From: an uncultured Dysgonomonas sp.
Lineage (GTDB): Bacteria > Bacteroidota > Bacteroidia > Bacteroidales > Dysgonomonadaceae
NCBI GenBank assembly: GCA_937995835.1
Contig: CALKIV010000104.1
Coordinates: 23,625-87,624 of the forward strand
Direction: 5' to 3'
DNA length: 64,000 nt
Below, piece after piece: positions 25,910 through 35,084 of the stretch; within the stretch, counting starts at the first letter, position 1; every line of letters starts with the position of its first letter. The notes under the pieces were generated by a model. That model searched no databases. It saw only the letters and a program-made list of their open reading frames with translations, and was not told the origin of the DNA. A program made the translations under genes and the position numbers.

Positions 25910-26539
25910 ATGAATACTTTAGAAAAACTTACAGCAGAAAAACTGTTGAGCGTGAAAGCAATAAAATTGCAACCTTCAAACCCTTTTACATGGGCTTCTG
26001 GTTGGAAATCACCAGTATATACAGATAATAGAAAATTAATCTCTTATCCAGCTATCAGAACTTTTATTAAGATAGAACTAAGCAGATTGATTCTAGAGCA
26101 CTTCCCGGATGTAAATGCCATTGCAGGGGTTGCCACGGGAGCGATTGCTCCAGGAGCATTGGTAGCCGATGCACTAGGTTTGCCATTTGTATATATCCGT
26201 TCGAAACCGAAAGATCATGGTTTGGAAAACTTGATAGAAGGAGAATTGAAGCCAAAAAGCAAAGTTGTGGTGGTAGAAGATCTTATCTCTACTGCTAGCA
26301 GTAGCTTAAAAGCTGTTGATGCTGTCAGAAAAGACGGTAGCGATGTGCTTGGAATGGTAGCTAATTTTACTTACGGATTTCCTGTTGCGCTAGATAACTT
26401 GGCAAAAGCAAATGTAAAATTAGTGACTTTGACCAATTACGATGCCGTTTTGGATGAAGCATTGCGAATCAAATATATAACTGAAGGAGATTTGGAAACA
26501 CTGAAAGAGTGGAGAAAATCGCCTGCAGATTGGGAATAA
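25910..26539 (+). CDS. pyrE: Orotate phosphoribosyltransferase
   Basis: The 209-residue enzyme joins orotate to PRPP to form OMP in pyrimidine synthesis. It shows FTWASGWKSPVYTDNR (orotate side), IAGVATGAIAPGALVADALG, FVYIRSKPKDHG on the flexible loop, and the PRPP motif VVVVEDLISTASSSLKAV near residues 118-135. It heads a compact cluster: the SRPBCC gene begins 5 bases after its stop and argH follows 2 bases after that, behind one consensus promoter. Confidence 0.97.
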   Translation: MNTLEKLTAEKLLSVKAIKLQPSNPFTWASGWKSPVYTDNRKLISYPAIRTFIKIELSRLILEHFPDVNAIAGVATGAIAPGALVADALGLPFVYIRSKPKDHGLENLIEGELKPKSKVVVVEDLISTASSSLKAVDAVRKDGSDVLGMVANFTYGFPVALDNLAKANVKLVTLTNYDAVLDEALRIKYITEGDLETLKEWRKSPADWE

Positions 26540-26544
26540 ACTAC

Positions 26545-26982
26545 ATGACTGAATTTACGAGTGAAGTACAAACCATTCCTCACAAGGTGGGGAGTGTATA
26601 CGAAGTGTTGTCGGACTTAAGCAACCTCGAATTGGTTAAAGATAGAGTGCCGGCAGACAAAATAAAAGGCTTTTCTTTCGACAAAGATTCTTGCACATTC
26701 AATGTGTCGCCTGTGGGTGATATTAAGTTTCAAATCATTGATAGGCAGGTTAATGATACTATAAAGTTTCAAGGAATGCAATTGCCAATGGAGGTTTATA
26801 TGTGGATACAACTGAAGGAATCAGGAGATGAAACAAAATTGAAGTTGACCGTGAAAGCCGACCTCAATGTCTTTCTTAAACCGATGGTTTCTAAACCATT
26901 GTCCGAAGGAATAGAAAAAGTAGCTTCGTTGTTGGTGACACTACCATACGACGATATTTTGGAAAAAAGACAAGGAAAATAA
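26545..26982 (+). CDS. SRPBCC-fold protein of unknown ligand
   Basis: Start at 26545 (145 residues, MTEFTSEVQ), 5 bases after pyrE; the in-frame GTG upstream overlaps pyrE. The pattern of an N-terminal strand, VGSVYEVLSDLSNLELVKDR, long curved strands (FNVSPVGDIKFQIIDRQ) and a long C-terminal helix (SKPLSEGIEKVASLLVTL) is that of the START/SRPBCC fold, which binds hydrophobic ligands. No catalytic residues can be named. It is a conserved passenger of pyrE-argH clusters in Bacteroidales as I recall; its role is unknown. Confidence 0.75.
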   Translation: MTEFTSEVQTIPHKVGSVYEVLSDLSNLELVKDRVPADKIKGFSFDKDSCTFNVSPVGDIKFQIIDRQVNDTIKFQGMQLPMEVYMWIQLKESGDETKLKLTVKADLNVFLKPMVSKPLSEGIEKVASLLVTLPYDDILEKRQGK

Positions 26983-26984
26983 GG

Positions 26985-28322
26985 ATGAAACTTTGGCAAA
27001 AATCTACTCTCGTCAATAAAGATGTGGAGAGTTATACAGTTGGGCGCGATCGTGAACTAGATGTTCACCTTGCGCCCTTCGATGTTCTTGGGTCTATGGC
27101 TCATATCACTATGCTTGAGTCTATTGGCTTATTAGAGAAAAATGAGCTGTCTGCTCTTCTCAACGAGTTGAGAGTTATCTATCAACTGGCCGTAGACGGA
27201 AAGTTTGTGATTGAAGAAGGGATAGAAGATGTGCACTCGCAAGTGGAATTGATGCTAACACGCAAGCTAGGCGATGTGGGTAAGAAGATTCACAGTGGAC
27301 GTTCGCGAAACGATCAGGTTTTGGTCGATCTGAAGCTATATACCCGAAGCGAAATATTTAAGCTTGTTGAGGCTGTGAGTTCGCTAGTTGATATATTACT
27401 TGCTCAAAGTGAGCGCTATAAAGATGTTTTGATGCCCGGATATACGCATCTGCAAATTGCCATGCCGTCCTCTTTTGGACTATGGTTTGGTGCTTATGCA
27501 GAGGGCTTGACAGACGATCTGCAGTTGCTCTTAGCGGCCTATAAGGTGTGTAATCGAAACCCTCTAGGTTCGGCTGCCGGTTATGGTTCATCTTTTCCTC
27601 TTAATAGGCAGATGACCACAGATTTACTGGGGTTTGACTCTATGAACTATAATGTAGTGTATGCTCAAATGGGGCGTGGTAAATTGGAACGTATTGTGAC
27701 CACAGCTATTGCAGGGGTAGCATCTACACTTTCTAAACTGGCATATGATGCTTGTATGTTTACCAGTCAAAACTTCAATTTCCTGAAGTTGGCAGACGAG
27801 TATACTACTGGATCTAGTATTATGCCTCATAAGAAAAACCCAGATGTATTTGAGCTGACGAGAGCCAAGTGTAACAAGTTGCAAGGTATTCCAATGGAAA
27901 TCACGCTGATCACTAACAATCTGCCCTCAGGTTATTTTAGAGATATGCAGTTGACTAAAGAAATCTTTATCCCCACATTCGAGGAGATTAACGATTGCTT
28001 GTCGATGGTTGGTCGCATGATGAATGAGGTGGAGGTCAATAAATCAATCTTGGATGACGAGAAATATCTCTATATATTCAGTGTGGAAGAGGTAAATCGT
28101 TTAGTATTAGAAGGAATGCCGTTTAGAGATGCTTACAAAAAAGTGGGTCTCGACATCGAGAAGGGTAAGTTTACGCATAATAAACAGGTTTCTCACACGC
28201 ATGAGGGAAGTATTGGAAATCTTTGTAATGATAAGATTTCTAAATTAAAAGAAAATATAATTCAACAATTTAATGTTGATGCGGTGGACAAAAGATTGGC
28301 TGCATTACTTGAATCAAAATAA
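26985..28322 (+). CDS. argH: Argininosuccinate lyase
   Basis: This 445-residue enzyme splits argininosuccinate into arginine and fumarate, the last step of arginine synthesis. It belongs to the fumarase/aspartase superfamily: signature GSSIMPHKKNPD near residues 276-287 on the catalytic loop, HSGRSRNDQVLVD near 103, and PGYTHLQIAMPSSFG near 150. The start has AAGG four bases ahead of ATG. It is 2 bases from the SRPBCC gene and so in the pyrE transcript; it is the only arginine gene here. Confidence 0.97.
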   Translation: MKLWQKSTLVNKDVESYTVGRDRELDVHLAPFDVLGSMAHITMLESIGLLEKNELSALLNELRVIYQLAVDGKFVIEEGIEDVHSQVELMLTRKLGDVGKKIHSGRSRNDQVLVDLKLYTRSEIFKLVEAVSSLVDILLAQSERYKDVLMPGYTHLQIAMPSSFGLWFGAYAEGLTDDLQLLLAAYKVCNRNPLGSAAGYGSSFPLNRQMTTDLLGFDSMNYNVVYAQMGRGKLERIVTTAIAGVASTLSKLAYDACMFTSQNFNFLKLADEYTTGSSIMPHKKNPDVFELTRAKCNKLQGIPMEITLITNNLPSGYFRDMQLTKEIFIPTFEEINDCLSMVGRMMNEVEVNKSILDDEKYLYIFSVEEVNRLVLEGMPFRDAYKKVGLDIEKGKFTHNKQVSHTHEGSIGNLCNDKISKLKENIIQQFNVDAVDKRLAALLESK

Positions 28323-28368
28323 AAAAATCAAAAAAGGGTAAGTATATAGCTTACAGGCTTAATTGGAA

Positions 28369-29607
28369 ATGGACAAGAAGTGTGAAATTATTTTGGCAAA
28401 CCTTTCGGGTGAAGATAAACCAGGGGTTACTGCAGCAATGACAGAAGTTTTGGCTAAACATGATGCTAATATTCTGGATATTGGACAATCGAATATACAT
28501 CATACACTTTCGTTAGCTATTATGTTTGAGGCATATAACGCTGGCGAGGTGATCAAAGATTTGCTTTTTAAGGCATCAGAGATAGGTATTATGGTGAGAT
28601 TTAGTCCCATCAGTCTGGATAGATACGACGATTGGGTATGCCTACAAGGAAAACGGAAACGATATATTGTAACTCTGTTAGGTAGAGAACTCCTTCCTTC
28701 GGATGTGTCGGCTGTGGCAAAATTAGCTGCTAAATATAAGATGAATATCGAAAAAATATCTCGTCTAACGGGGCGTGTGCCTCTAAACGAATCGCATAGA
28801 CCTAAACGTTCGTGTTTGGAGCTGTCTATTCGTAGTGAGGATGAGATAGATGAAGATATCGTGAAGCAAGACTTTATGCAATTGGCAAATAAGCAGAGGA
28901 TTGACATCGCTTTTCAAGAAGAGAGTATCTATCGCAGAATGCGTCGCTTGGTGTGTTTCGACATGGACTCAACTCTTATTCAGACAGAGGTTATTGATGA
29001 ACTGGCTGAGCGCAATGGAGTGGGGGATGAAGTTCGTGCTATTACAGAATCGGCGATGCGTGGTGAGATAGATTTTTCTGAAAGCTTCAAAAAACGTGTT
29101 AGCTTGCTGAAGGGGCTTGATGAGTCTGTGATGCGTGAGATAGCTGAAAACCTGCCAATAACGGAAGGGATGACTCGTTTGATCAGAATTCTTAAGAAAA
29201 GTGGTTGTAAATTAGCTATCCTTTCAGGAGGGTTTACCTATTTTGGAAATTACCTGAAAGAGAAGTATGGTTTCGACTATGTATATGCCAATGAATTGGA
29301 GATCGTTGATGGCAAATTGACCGGAAATTACATTGGGGATATTGTAGATGGTAAGCGTAAAGCTGAACTCTTGAAGTTGCTGACCCAAGTGGAAAAAGTA
29401 GATATCCGTCAAACAGTGGCTGTTGGCGATGGAGCAAATGACCTACCGATGTTGGGTATCGCTGGTTTAGGTATCGCCTTTCATGCGAAACCAAAGGTGA
29501 AGGCAAATGCTAAGCACTCACTTTCTACTGTTGGTCTCGATGGTGTTCTTTACTTCCTTGGTTATAAGGATTCTATGCTTTCGGGTGAAGGTGATTGGAC
29601 CTGTTAA
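28369..29607 (+). CDS. serB: Phosphoserine phosphatase with N-terminal ACT domains
   Basis: From ATG 28369 (412 residues; a TTG two codons earlier is less likely). Two ACT-like regulatory domains (about 1-80 and 95-175; the first has GEDKPGVTAAMTEVLAKHD) precede a HAD phosphatase domain: nucleophile Asp in CFDMDSTLI (198/200), helical cap, LAILSGGFTYFG, and VAVGDGANDLPML near 350. It removes phosphate from phosphoserine in serine synthesis; the ACT domains suggest amino-acid feedback. Monocistronic with its own terminator. Confidence 0.95.
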   Translation: MDKKCEIILANLSGEDKPGVTAAMTEVLAKHDANILDIGQSNIHHTLSLAIMFEAYNAGEVIKDLLFKASEIGIMVRFSPISLDRYDDWVCLQGKRKRYIVTLLGRELLPSDVSAVAKLAAKYKMNIEKISRLTGRVPLNESHRPKRSCLELSIRSEDEIDEDIVKQDFMQLANKQRIDIAFQEESIYRRMRRLVCFDMDSTLIQTEVIDELAERNGVGDEVRAITESAMRGEIDFSESFKKRVSLLKGLDESVMREIAENLPITEGMTRLIRILKKSGCKLAILSGGFTYFGNYLKEKYGFDYVYANELEIVDGKLTGNYIGDIVDGKRKAELLKLLTQVEKVDIRQTVAVGDGANDLPMLGIAGLGIAFHAKPKVKANAKHSLSTVGLDGVLYFLGYKDSMLSGEGDWTC

Positions 29608-29633
29608 TGGTATTCTATTTTCAATAATAAATG

Positions 29634-29665
29634 AAAGGCAATCGAATAGCGGTTGCCTTTTTTAC
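29634..29665 (+). terminator. Rho-independent terminator after serB
   Basis: AAAGGCAA (29634-29641) pairs with TTGCCTTT (29653-29660), extended by CG/CG inside, followed by T residues. Confidence 0.85.
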
Positions 29666-29719
29666 ATCCATGCAAATAGTTTGTGTTTATATGCAGTCTC
29701 ATTTAATCGATAAAAACTA

Positions 29720-29749
29720 TTGATTTGTATCCTTTATTTGTTATCTTTG
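29720..29749 (+). promoter_or_regulatory. Promoter of dps
   Basis: TTG (29720-29722) and TATCTTTG (29742-29749) are 19 bases apart, 40 bases before the dps start. Confidence 0.7.
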
Positions 29750-29789
29750 TAATACAAGATTATAATATAATAAATAAAAATTAATGATT

Positions 29790-30263
29790 ATGAAAAATTT
29801 AGAATTTACAGGCTTAGATGCTGCAGGTGCTCAAAAAACAGCTAATGAACTTCAACAACTATTGGCTGATCTTCATGTGTTTTATATGAATCTTCGTGGT
29901 TATCATTGGCATATCCAAGGAGAAAAATTCTTCGTACTTCATGAAAAATTTGAAGAAATTTATGATAGTGTAAATGAGCAAATTGATGAAGTTGCAGAAA
30001 GAATTTTGATGCTAGATGCCAGTCCTCAAAATAAATTTAGCGAGTATCTAAAACTCTCTAACATCAAAGAAGATGGTGGTGTGAGTGGTGCAAGCGAAAC
30101 AGTTAAAGGGACATTGAATGCTTTTAAAGTACTTTTAGCACAAATGAGAAAAGTATCTGCAGTAGCTGATGAAGTAAACGACAGTGTAACTGTTGGTATG
30201 ATGGATGGTTATCTTGAAGGTCACGAAAAAACAGTATGGATGCTTGTGGCTTTTGCAAAATAA
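29790..30263 (+). CDS. dps: Dps-family DNA starvation/ferritin-like protein
   Basis: I choose ATG 29790 (157 residues, MKNLEFTGLDAAGAQ); an ATG two codons earlier is also possible. LLADLHVFYMNLRGYHWHIQGEKFF is split here as FYMNLRGYHWHI and FFVLHEKFEEIYD, containing the intersubunit ferroxidase His, Asp and Glu residues of Dps. It forms hollow dodecamers that oxidise and store iron and protect DNA from peroxide. Its strong promoter and terminator indicate a single-gene unit; in Bacteroides dps is induced by oxidative stress through OxyR, which I cannot see here. Confidence 0.94.
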   Translation: MKNLEFTGLDAAGAQKTANELQQLLADLHVFYMNLRGYHWHIQGEKFFVLHEKFEEIYDSVNEQIDEVAERILMLDASPQNKFSEYLKLSNIKEDGGVSGASETVKGTLNAFKVLLAQMRKVSAVADEVNDSVTVGMMDGYLEGHEKTVWMLVAFAK

Positions 30264-30350
30264 ATTCAGAGTGTGCGATGATGCATGTTTGATGTAAGCT
30301 GTTGATTTCAGCAGGTTAATAGACTTGCATGAAACTTGTATCAGCAATAG

Positions 30351-30392
30351 AAAAGGGAGTTAACAGAACAGTTAACTCCCTTTTATTTTATC
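30351..30392. terminator. Bidirectional terminator between dps and tamL
   Basis: A perfect 14-base stem (30351-30364 and 30371-30384) with a six-base loop, A-run left and T-run right. Confidence 0.85.
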
Positions 30393-30409
30393 TTTTATTT
30401 TGTTCAGAA

Positions 30410-32830
30410 TCAGAAAGGATATCCCACTGCAATGTGGAAGGCTGCATTTTTGCTTAACTTGTGTGGATACTTCACAGGCCATTTTTCGGTTTTGATCAAC
30501 TCTCCTGTTTCGGGATGTTTGACATCTCCAGCAGGATCATAGATTTTCCAACCACAGTCTAGCCGGAGTAACACAAAGTCGAAATCGAATCGGAGTCCAA
30601 GTCCCCATGATGCAGCAATCTCTTTGTAGAAGCTGTCGAATCTAAACTGTCCACCTTCTTGCCCTTTGTATTCTTTTGTTGTCCAAATGTTTCCTGCATC
30701 GATAAAGGCTCCAAGCTCTAACACCCAAAACAGTTTACTACGATATTCTATATTCATATCAAGTTTGATGTCTCCAGAGTGATAGTAGAAGATATCTGAA
30801 TCTTTGTCGAACGCTTTGTACGATCCGGGGCCAATCTTTCTTACAGCCCATCCTCTTAGACTGTTACCTCCCCCTGAGAAGAAGCGTTTCTGGATTGGTA
30901 CTTCTTTATAGTTGCCATATGGATAAGCCATTCCGAATCCTACATGCCAAGCGAAAGAATTTCGTTCGTCCATTGTATAGGTCTTGCTATAGTCAAAAAT
31001 ACCTTTAATATATTGCGCATACTTTGTTCCTAAAAACTCTCTGGAACCATGATCTTTACGCTTTTCTCCTGCTAATTTGGCAACTAGGTTTAAGGCATTT
31101 CCTGCCGACTCCACCGATGCTCTAAGCGAATATATTGGACGCGACAGGCGACGTCTTTCGTTGTTCAGGAGATTTGTTTTTGTGAATGTGTAACCTGAGC
31201 TAACGATAAATTGGTCAGAGAAGCTATAGCTCTGTGCTCCGGGTGACAGTTTATCGTAGAAGTCTTCGTAATTTAATTTGTCTTTAGGTAAGTGTACATA
31301 GTTGATTTCTATTAGATCCACAGCATGTCTTTTGCTCGTATTGATCCTATCGTTCCACTGGTATTTCAGTCCTGTATACATCACTGTTCTGGTAAAGAAT
31401 CCTGGTCGGCGCTGAAAGGTATATCCGGCATTTAACTGCGTACTGGCATTTACTGTTTTTCTAAATTCTTTGTTTAAGAAAGGTAACATAAATCGAGGGA
31501 AAGTAAGACTCGTTTCACCGCCTATCTCAAAATAGTTTTCTTCAAAATTATCAAACTTGGGTGTAACCATCTCATAAGCTCCTTTTAAGCCTATTTTAAA
31601 GAGTTCAGATCCTCTGAATGCATTTCTGTGTAAGTATCCAACGCCTGCCCCTACGCCAAAGAAACCACCTGAATTAGTGCCCTCCACTTCTGTAGATATG
31701 CCTTGTCTTTTGTCAGGCACACAAGTAATGATGCACTTGAGGTTTTCTCCGGCTAGGTGATACGTTATATTTACGTTCTTCAATATCTTTAGTTGCGATA
31801 ATGCAGCGTACGTATGTGTTGTAAGCATCTCATTATAAAGCTCTCCTGGTTTGATAAAGCAGTTGGCTAGCACAATGTGTGGCTTGATGTATTCTCCTCG
31901 TTCACCATATTTAAGCGTATAACCCTCTCTTTGGTAGACTGAGGATGCAGTATACTCGCTAATATCGCCATATGCAATGGGGTCGTAATCCATGTATAAC
32001 TCTACACTTTCCACTGTGTACTGTCTGTGTTTTGCCTCTATCAAATGGCCTCTGCTATCTTTGTAGGCAAATGGATATAGCACTAAGTCGATGTCTACCT
32101 TATTGTTGCCTACCGTTGTGTCTACATCAAAGTGAATATATTCTTTATTGAATGCATAGTAACCTGTGTATCTCAAAAACTTAGTGATGCGTTCTCTTTC
32201 AAGATCTAGTTCATGCAAATCGTATATTGAATGTTGTTTCACGCCTTGTCCAAAATATACGAGGCTGTCCAAACTACCTACCACATAACGTGATTGCGAT
32301 CTTCTGAGTCCTGTTAGGTGCAGTTGGTCTGGCTTTTCTATGAGCGAGTCAGGCATTTCTATGTTATACTCGTTCACTCTATATGGAGTACCTCCCTTTA
32401 TATTGTATATGATATCTGCTTTTTTCGATTTGAGCTTTACTTCAGGTGTTACTGTGGCATTCAAGTAGCCTCTGTTGGTCATCATACGAGTCAAATCAGT
32501 TGTCGTTTTGTTGACTTTCAGAGTGTCGAATATTATAGGTGGCTCGCCTGCATTTTGTAAGGTGCGGTTGATCCATTTTGTGGTATCCTCTCCCGCTAAA
32601 TTGTATAAAAATAGAGGAAATTTGAATAGGGTAAATGTCTTGAAATTAGGTTTTTGATCTATGTAGTTCTTCACTTCATAGCTGTTTATTGTCTTGGCAT
32701 CAGCTTTTACATCCACAGTATTAAGCAAATACTTGTCATCCGGAACAAACTTCGTTGTGCTACATGAAAAGCCTATTACTAAGATTAAAAAGAGAAGAGC
32801 AAAAGAGTATAATATATTATTGAATTTCAT
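30410..32830 (-). CDS. tamL: TamL-type Omp85 outer-membrane assembly lipoprotein
   Basis: This 806-residue protein starts with a lipoprotein signal (LVIGFSC, CSTTKFVPDDKYLL next), then POTRA-like segments (about 30-400, e.g. RMMTNRGYLNATV, RYTGYYAFNKEYI, LSQLKILKNVNI) and a C-terminal 16-strand Omp85 barrel (about 420-806) with RRFFSGGGNSLRGWAVRKIGP carrying the conserved barrel loop 6 motif family, ending in AVGYPF. Lipidated TamA homologues in Bacteroidota are called TamL and work with TamB in outer-membrane assembly. tamB is not next to it here. It is divergent from the TrmH-type methyltransferase gene. Confidence 0.88.
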   Translation of the reverse strand: MKFNNILYSFALLFLILVIGFSCSTTKFVPDDKYLLNTVDVKADAKTINSYEVKNYIDQKPNFKTFTLFKFPLFLYNLAGEDTTKWINRTLQNAGEPPIIFDTLKVNKTTTDLTRMMTNRGYLNATVTPEVKLKSKKADIIYNIKGGTPYRVNEYNIEMPDSLIEKPDQLHLTGLRRSQSRYVVGSLDSLVYFGQGVKQHSIYDLHELDLERERITKFLRYTGYYAFNKEYIHFDVDTTVGNNKVDIDLVLYPFAYKDSRGHLIEAKHRQYTVESVELYMDYDPIAYGDISEYTASSVYQREGYTLKYGERGEYIKPHIVLANCFIKPGELYNEMLTTHTYAALSQLKILKNVNITYHLAGENLKCIITCVPDKRQGISTEVEGTNSGGFFGVGAGVGYLHRNAFRGSELFKIGLKGAYEMVTPKFDNFEENYFEIGGETSLTFPRFMLPFLNKEFRKTVNASTQLNAGYTFQRRPGFFTRTVMYTGLKYQWNDRINTSKRHAVDLIEINYVHLPKDKLNYEDFYDKLSPGAQSYSFSDQFIVSSGYTFTKTNLLNNERRRLSRPIYSLRASVESAGNALNLVAKLAGEKRKDHGSREFLGTKYAQYIKGIFDYSKTYTMDERNSFAWHVGFGMAYPYGNYKEVPIQKRFFSGGGNSLRGWAVRKIGPGSYKAFDKDSDIFYYHSGDIKLDMNIEYRSKLFWVLELGAFIDAGNIWTTKEYKGQEGGQFRFDSFYKEIAASWGLGLRFDFDFVLLRLDCGWKIYDPAGDVKHPETGELIKTEKWPVKYPHKLSKNAAFHIAVGYPF

Positions 32831-33069
32831 TAAAATTGTTGCCTAAGATCCATAAACCTGAAAGAAACACAAACTTATCACTTTTAATTAATTCTTTTTG
32901 TAGATTTGTTCTAAAAGAATATAAAAAAGTGCTGTATCAGAGCAAATAGGAGCAAAAGCGTATCTAATGATAGGCTTGTTGACAATCCTTTATAAGTTTA
33001 AAGTCTTAAATATGACCTTCTATAGTGCTATGTATGGTATTTGGGAATTAAAATAATAGTTAAACAAAG

Positions 33070-33819
33070 ATGTTAACAAAGGCAATTATAAAATATATAC
33101 GATCCTTAAAGGAAAAGAAAAATCGAGATGAGCATCGAACTTTTGTTGTAGAAGGAAATAAGATGGTCACTGAACTTTTGAGTATTTTGGATTGTGAGAT
33201 ACTTATTTACTCGAATCTTGATAGCAAATCTTTAAATTTAAATAAAGTACAAAAGATAATTGAAGTAAAGGATGATGAGATAAGCAAGGTGAGTTTGCAG
33301 AAAAATCCTCAACAAATGCTTGCAGTCTTTTATCAACCTGAATCCCATGTGGTCAATGATTTAGAGATAAAATTGTCATTGGTTTTGGATGAAATTCAAG
33401 ATCCGGGCAATTTAGGCACCATTGTGCGCCTTGCTGATTGGTATGGCATCGAGAATATATTTTGTTCTAGGGATACAGCAGATATTTACAATCCTAAAAC
33501 TGTACAAGCTACTATGGGGGCCTTGGCTAGAGTTAGGGTGCATTATTGCGATCTTGAAGAGTTCTTGATTTCTCAAAAGCACTTGCCGATCTACGGGACT
33601 TTCTTGGATGGGCGAAATATTTATGAAGAAAATATCACTCCCAATGGGTTGATTGTGATGGGAAATGAAGGAAAAGGAATCAGTAAGATGATAGAAAAGT
33701 ATGTAAACCAACGCTTATTTATTCCTTCTTATCCACCATATAAAGAGACATCTGAGTCTCTGAATGTTGCTGTTGCCACTGCTATTACTTGTGCAGAATT
33801 TCGTCGACGGATGCTTTAA
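33070..33819 (+). CDS. TrmH/SpoU-family RNA methyltransferase
   Basis: The 249-residue protein has a short substrate-binding N domain (about 1-90, RDEHRTFVVEGNKMV) and a SPOUT methyltransferase domain (about 95-249): LVLDEIQDPGNLGTIVRLAD, VMGNEGKGIS and ETSESLNVAVATAI form the knotted S-adenosylmethionine site. It 2'-O-methylates a ribose in rRNA or tRNA; the exact site is unknown. It is divergent from tamL, a pairing often seen in Bacteroidota, and its stop abuts the convergent ATP-grasp gene with no bases between. Confidence 0.93.
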   Translation: MLTKAIIKYIRSLKEKKNRDEHRTFVVEGNKMVTELLSILDCEILIYSNLDSKSLNLNKVQKIIEVKDDEISKVSLQKNPQQMLAVFYQPESHVVNDLEIKLSLVLDEIQDPGNLGTIVRLADWYGIENIFCSRDTADIYNPKTVQATMGALARVRVHYCDLEEFLISQKHLPIYGTFLDGRNIYEENITPNGLIVMGNEGKGISKMIEKYVNQRLFIPSYPPYKETSESLNVAVATAITCAEFRRRML

Positions 33820-35013
33820 TCATTCTGCAAGGATGTATGCCCTATATCGAGTTTTTTCGTGCACAGGACAAAGTGATATATAGCCTGATCTGATTCTATT
33901 TCCAATCATTTGTAGAGGATATTTGACTTCCATTTCGCAGTGTTTGGCAAAGGTTTCCCCTGCCTTATTAAACTCGATATAGAAATGGCCGGTAGCATCC
34001 TTATGCAGATGATTCTCTTGCAGCTTGATGGAAAGGTAGCCCATATTATATCTCATGTTAATTTCTACACAAGGGTGCAGCTTTGTTGTATTCTCTTCTT
34101 TATAGATCATCATATCCACTCCTATGCATCCTTTGTGTATTAAACCACAGTCTTTTGAGAATAAATTTTGAAGTTTTTCTTTTGTCCAATCTAATGTGCC
34201 AATTGTTACATATTGAGACAAATTTTCTTCGATTTGCTCTTGACTTATCAAGATGTTTCCACTGTAACTTCCTTTATCGTTGGTGTTGAATAATGAATAG
34301 CCTTCGAAAGTGACATTCCCCTTGCCATCGCTCATAAACTCCATCGCAAAATCTAGTACTTTATCATAAACAGGTTCTAAGGATACTGCCGGCTGCCTGT
34401 TGAACATGCCTTGCAGGATTTGTCTTTCAGTTCTAGTTATTCCTGTGGTTGGCAACCATAATAGGCCTCTACCAGCTGAAGAGTAAGGAGACTTGGCTAA
34501 CTGTTTTGTTAAACAGTTTTGGTGGTAGAGCTCAAGATTTTCAAGATCAGTGAAAAATTGGGGGAGGGTAATGGTCTCAAAACAATCTGAAGAGTTGATG
34601 ATCTGTTCCAAAATATCGCGAGCGTAGAATCTACTATTGTATCTAATAATTATCTCATCCCATTTAGGGAGTTTGGCTTCTATAGATAGTTCTTTATTTA
34701 TCTTTTCGAAAAATCTGAGATCGCGAGGGGTAACTCCCCATATGTAAACATTTGGTTCTCTTAATTGATCTAAGTTTTTATACTTAATGATGTTAGATAA
34801 TATTATTCCTTTTTTTTGTAGATGTTGGTGATACATTTCGTCAAAATTCTGATCTACCAATACCCAATCTTCTTGATTGCCATACCATGCAGGAATTGAG
34901 GAAAGTTCTCTCATTATCTCAGTCTGCGAGGCAGGAGGAGTGTAAGAAGGATGCGTGTTCAGTATGGCATTTTCGTGTCCCGGATTAAAATAATGTAGTA
35001 TCTTCGTTGACAT
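33820..35013 (-). CDS. ATP-grasp-like protein of unknown function
   Basis: This 397-residue cytoplasmic protein carries ATP-grasp hallmarks: a lysine-containing SPYSSAGRGLLW (about 169-181) resembling the flexible phosphate-binding loop, EPVYDKVLDFAMEF (about 213-226) with the adenine-side Glu, and CVEINMRYNMG (about 314-324) matching the ExNxR metal-binding end. No signal or membrane segment is seen. Such folds join carboxylates to amines or thiols with ATP. The N-terminal HYFNPGHENAIL is a distinctive family marker I recall from uncharacterised Bacteroidales proteins. It is divergent from a GNAT gene 71 bases away; TACTTTTG at 35040-35047 (minus) can drive it. Confidence 0.6.
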   Translation of the reverse strand: MSTKILHYFNPGHENAILNTHPSYTPPASQTEIMRELSSIPAWYGNQEDWVLVDQNFDEMYHQHLQKKGIILSNIIKYKNLDQLREPNVYIWGVTPRDLRFFEKINKELSIEAKLPKWDEIIIRYNSRFYARDILEQIINSSDCFETITLPQFFTDLENLELYHQNCLTKQLAKSPYSSAGRGLLWLPTTGITRTERQILQGMFNRQPAVSLEPVYDKVLDFAMEFMSDGKGNVTFEGYSLFNTNDKGSYSGNILISQEQIEENLSQYVTIGTLDWTKEKLQNLFSKDCGLIHKGCIGVDMMIYKEENTTKLHPCVEINMRYNMGYLSIKLQENHLHKDATGHFYIEFNKAGETFAKHCEMEVKYPLQMIGNRIRSGYISLCPVHEKTRYRAYILAE

Positions 35014-35039
35014 ATATTTATTATAAGAATAATTTTAAA

Positions 35040-35047
35040 CAAAAGTA
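35040..35047 (-). promoter_or_regulatory. -7 element for the ATP-grasp gene
   Basis: The minus strand reads TACTTTTG 27 bases before the start codon, matching TAnnTTTG; no clear -33. Confidence 0.45.
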
Positions 35048-35084
35048 CGATAACATTATCTTTTGTGAAAACTTACGTAAACAA

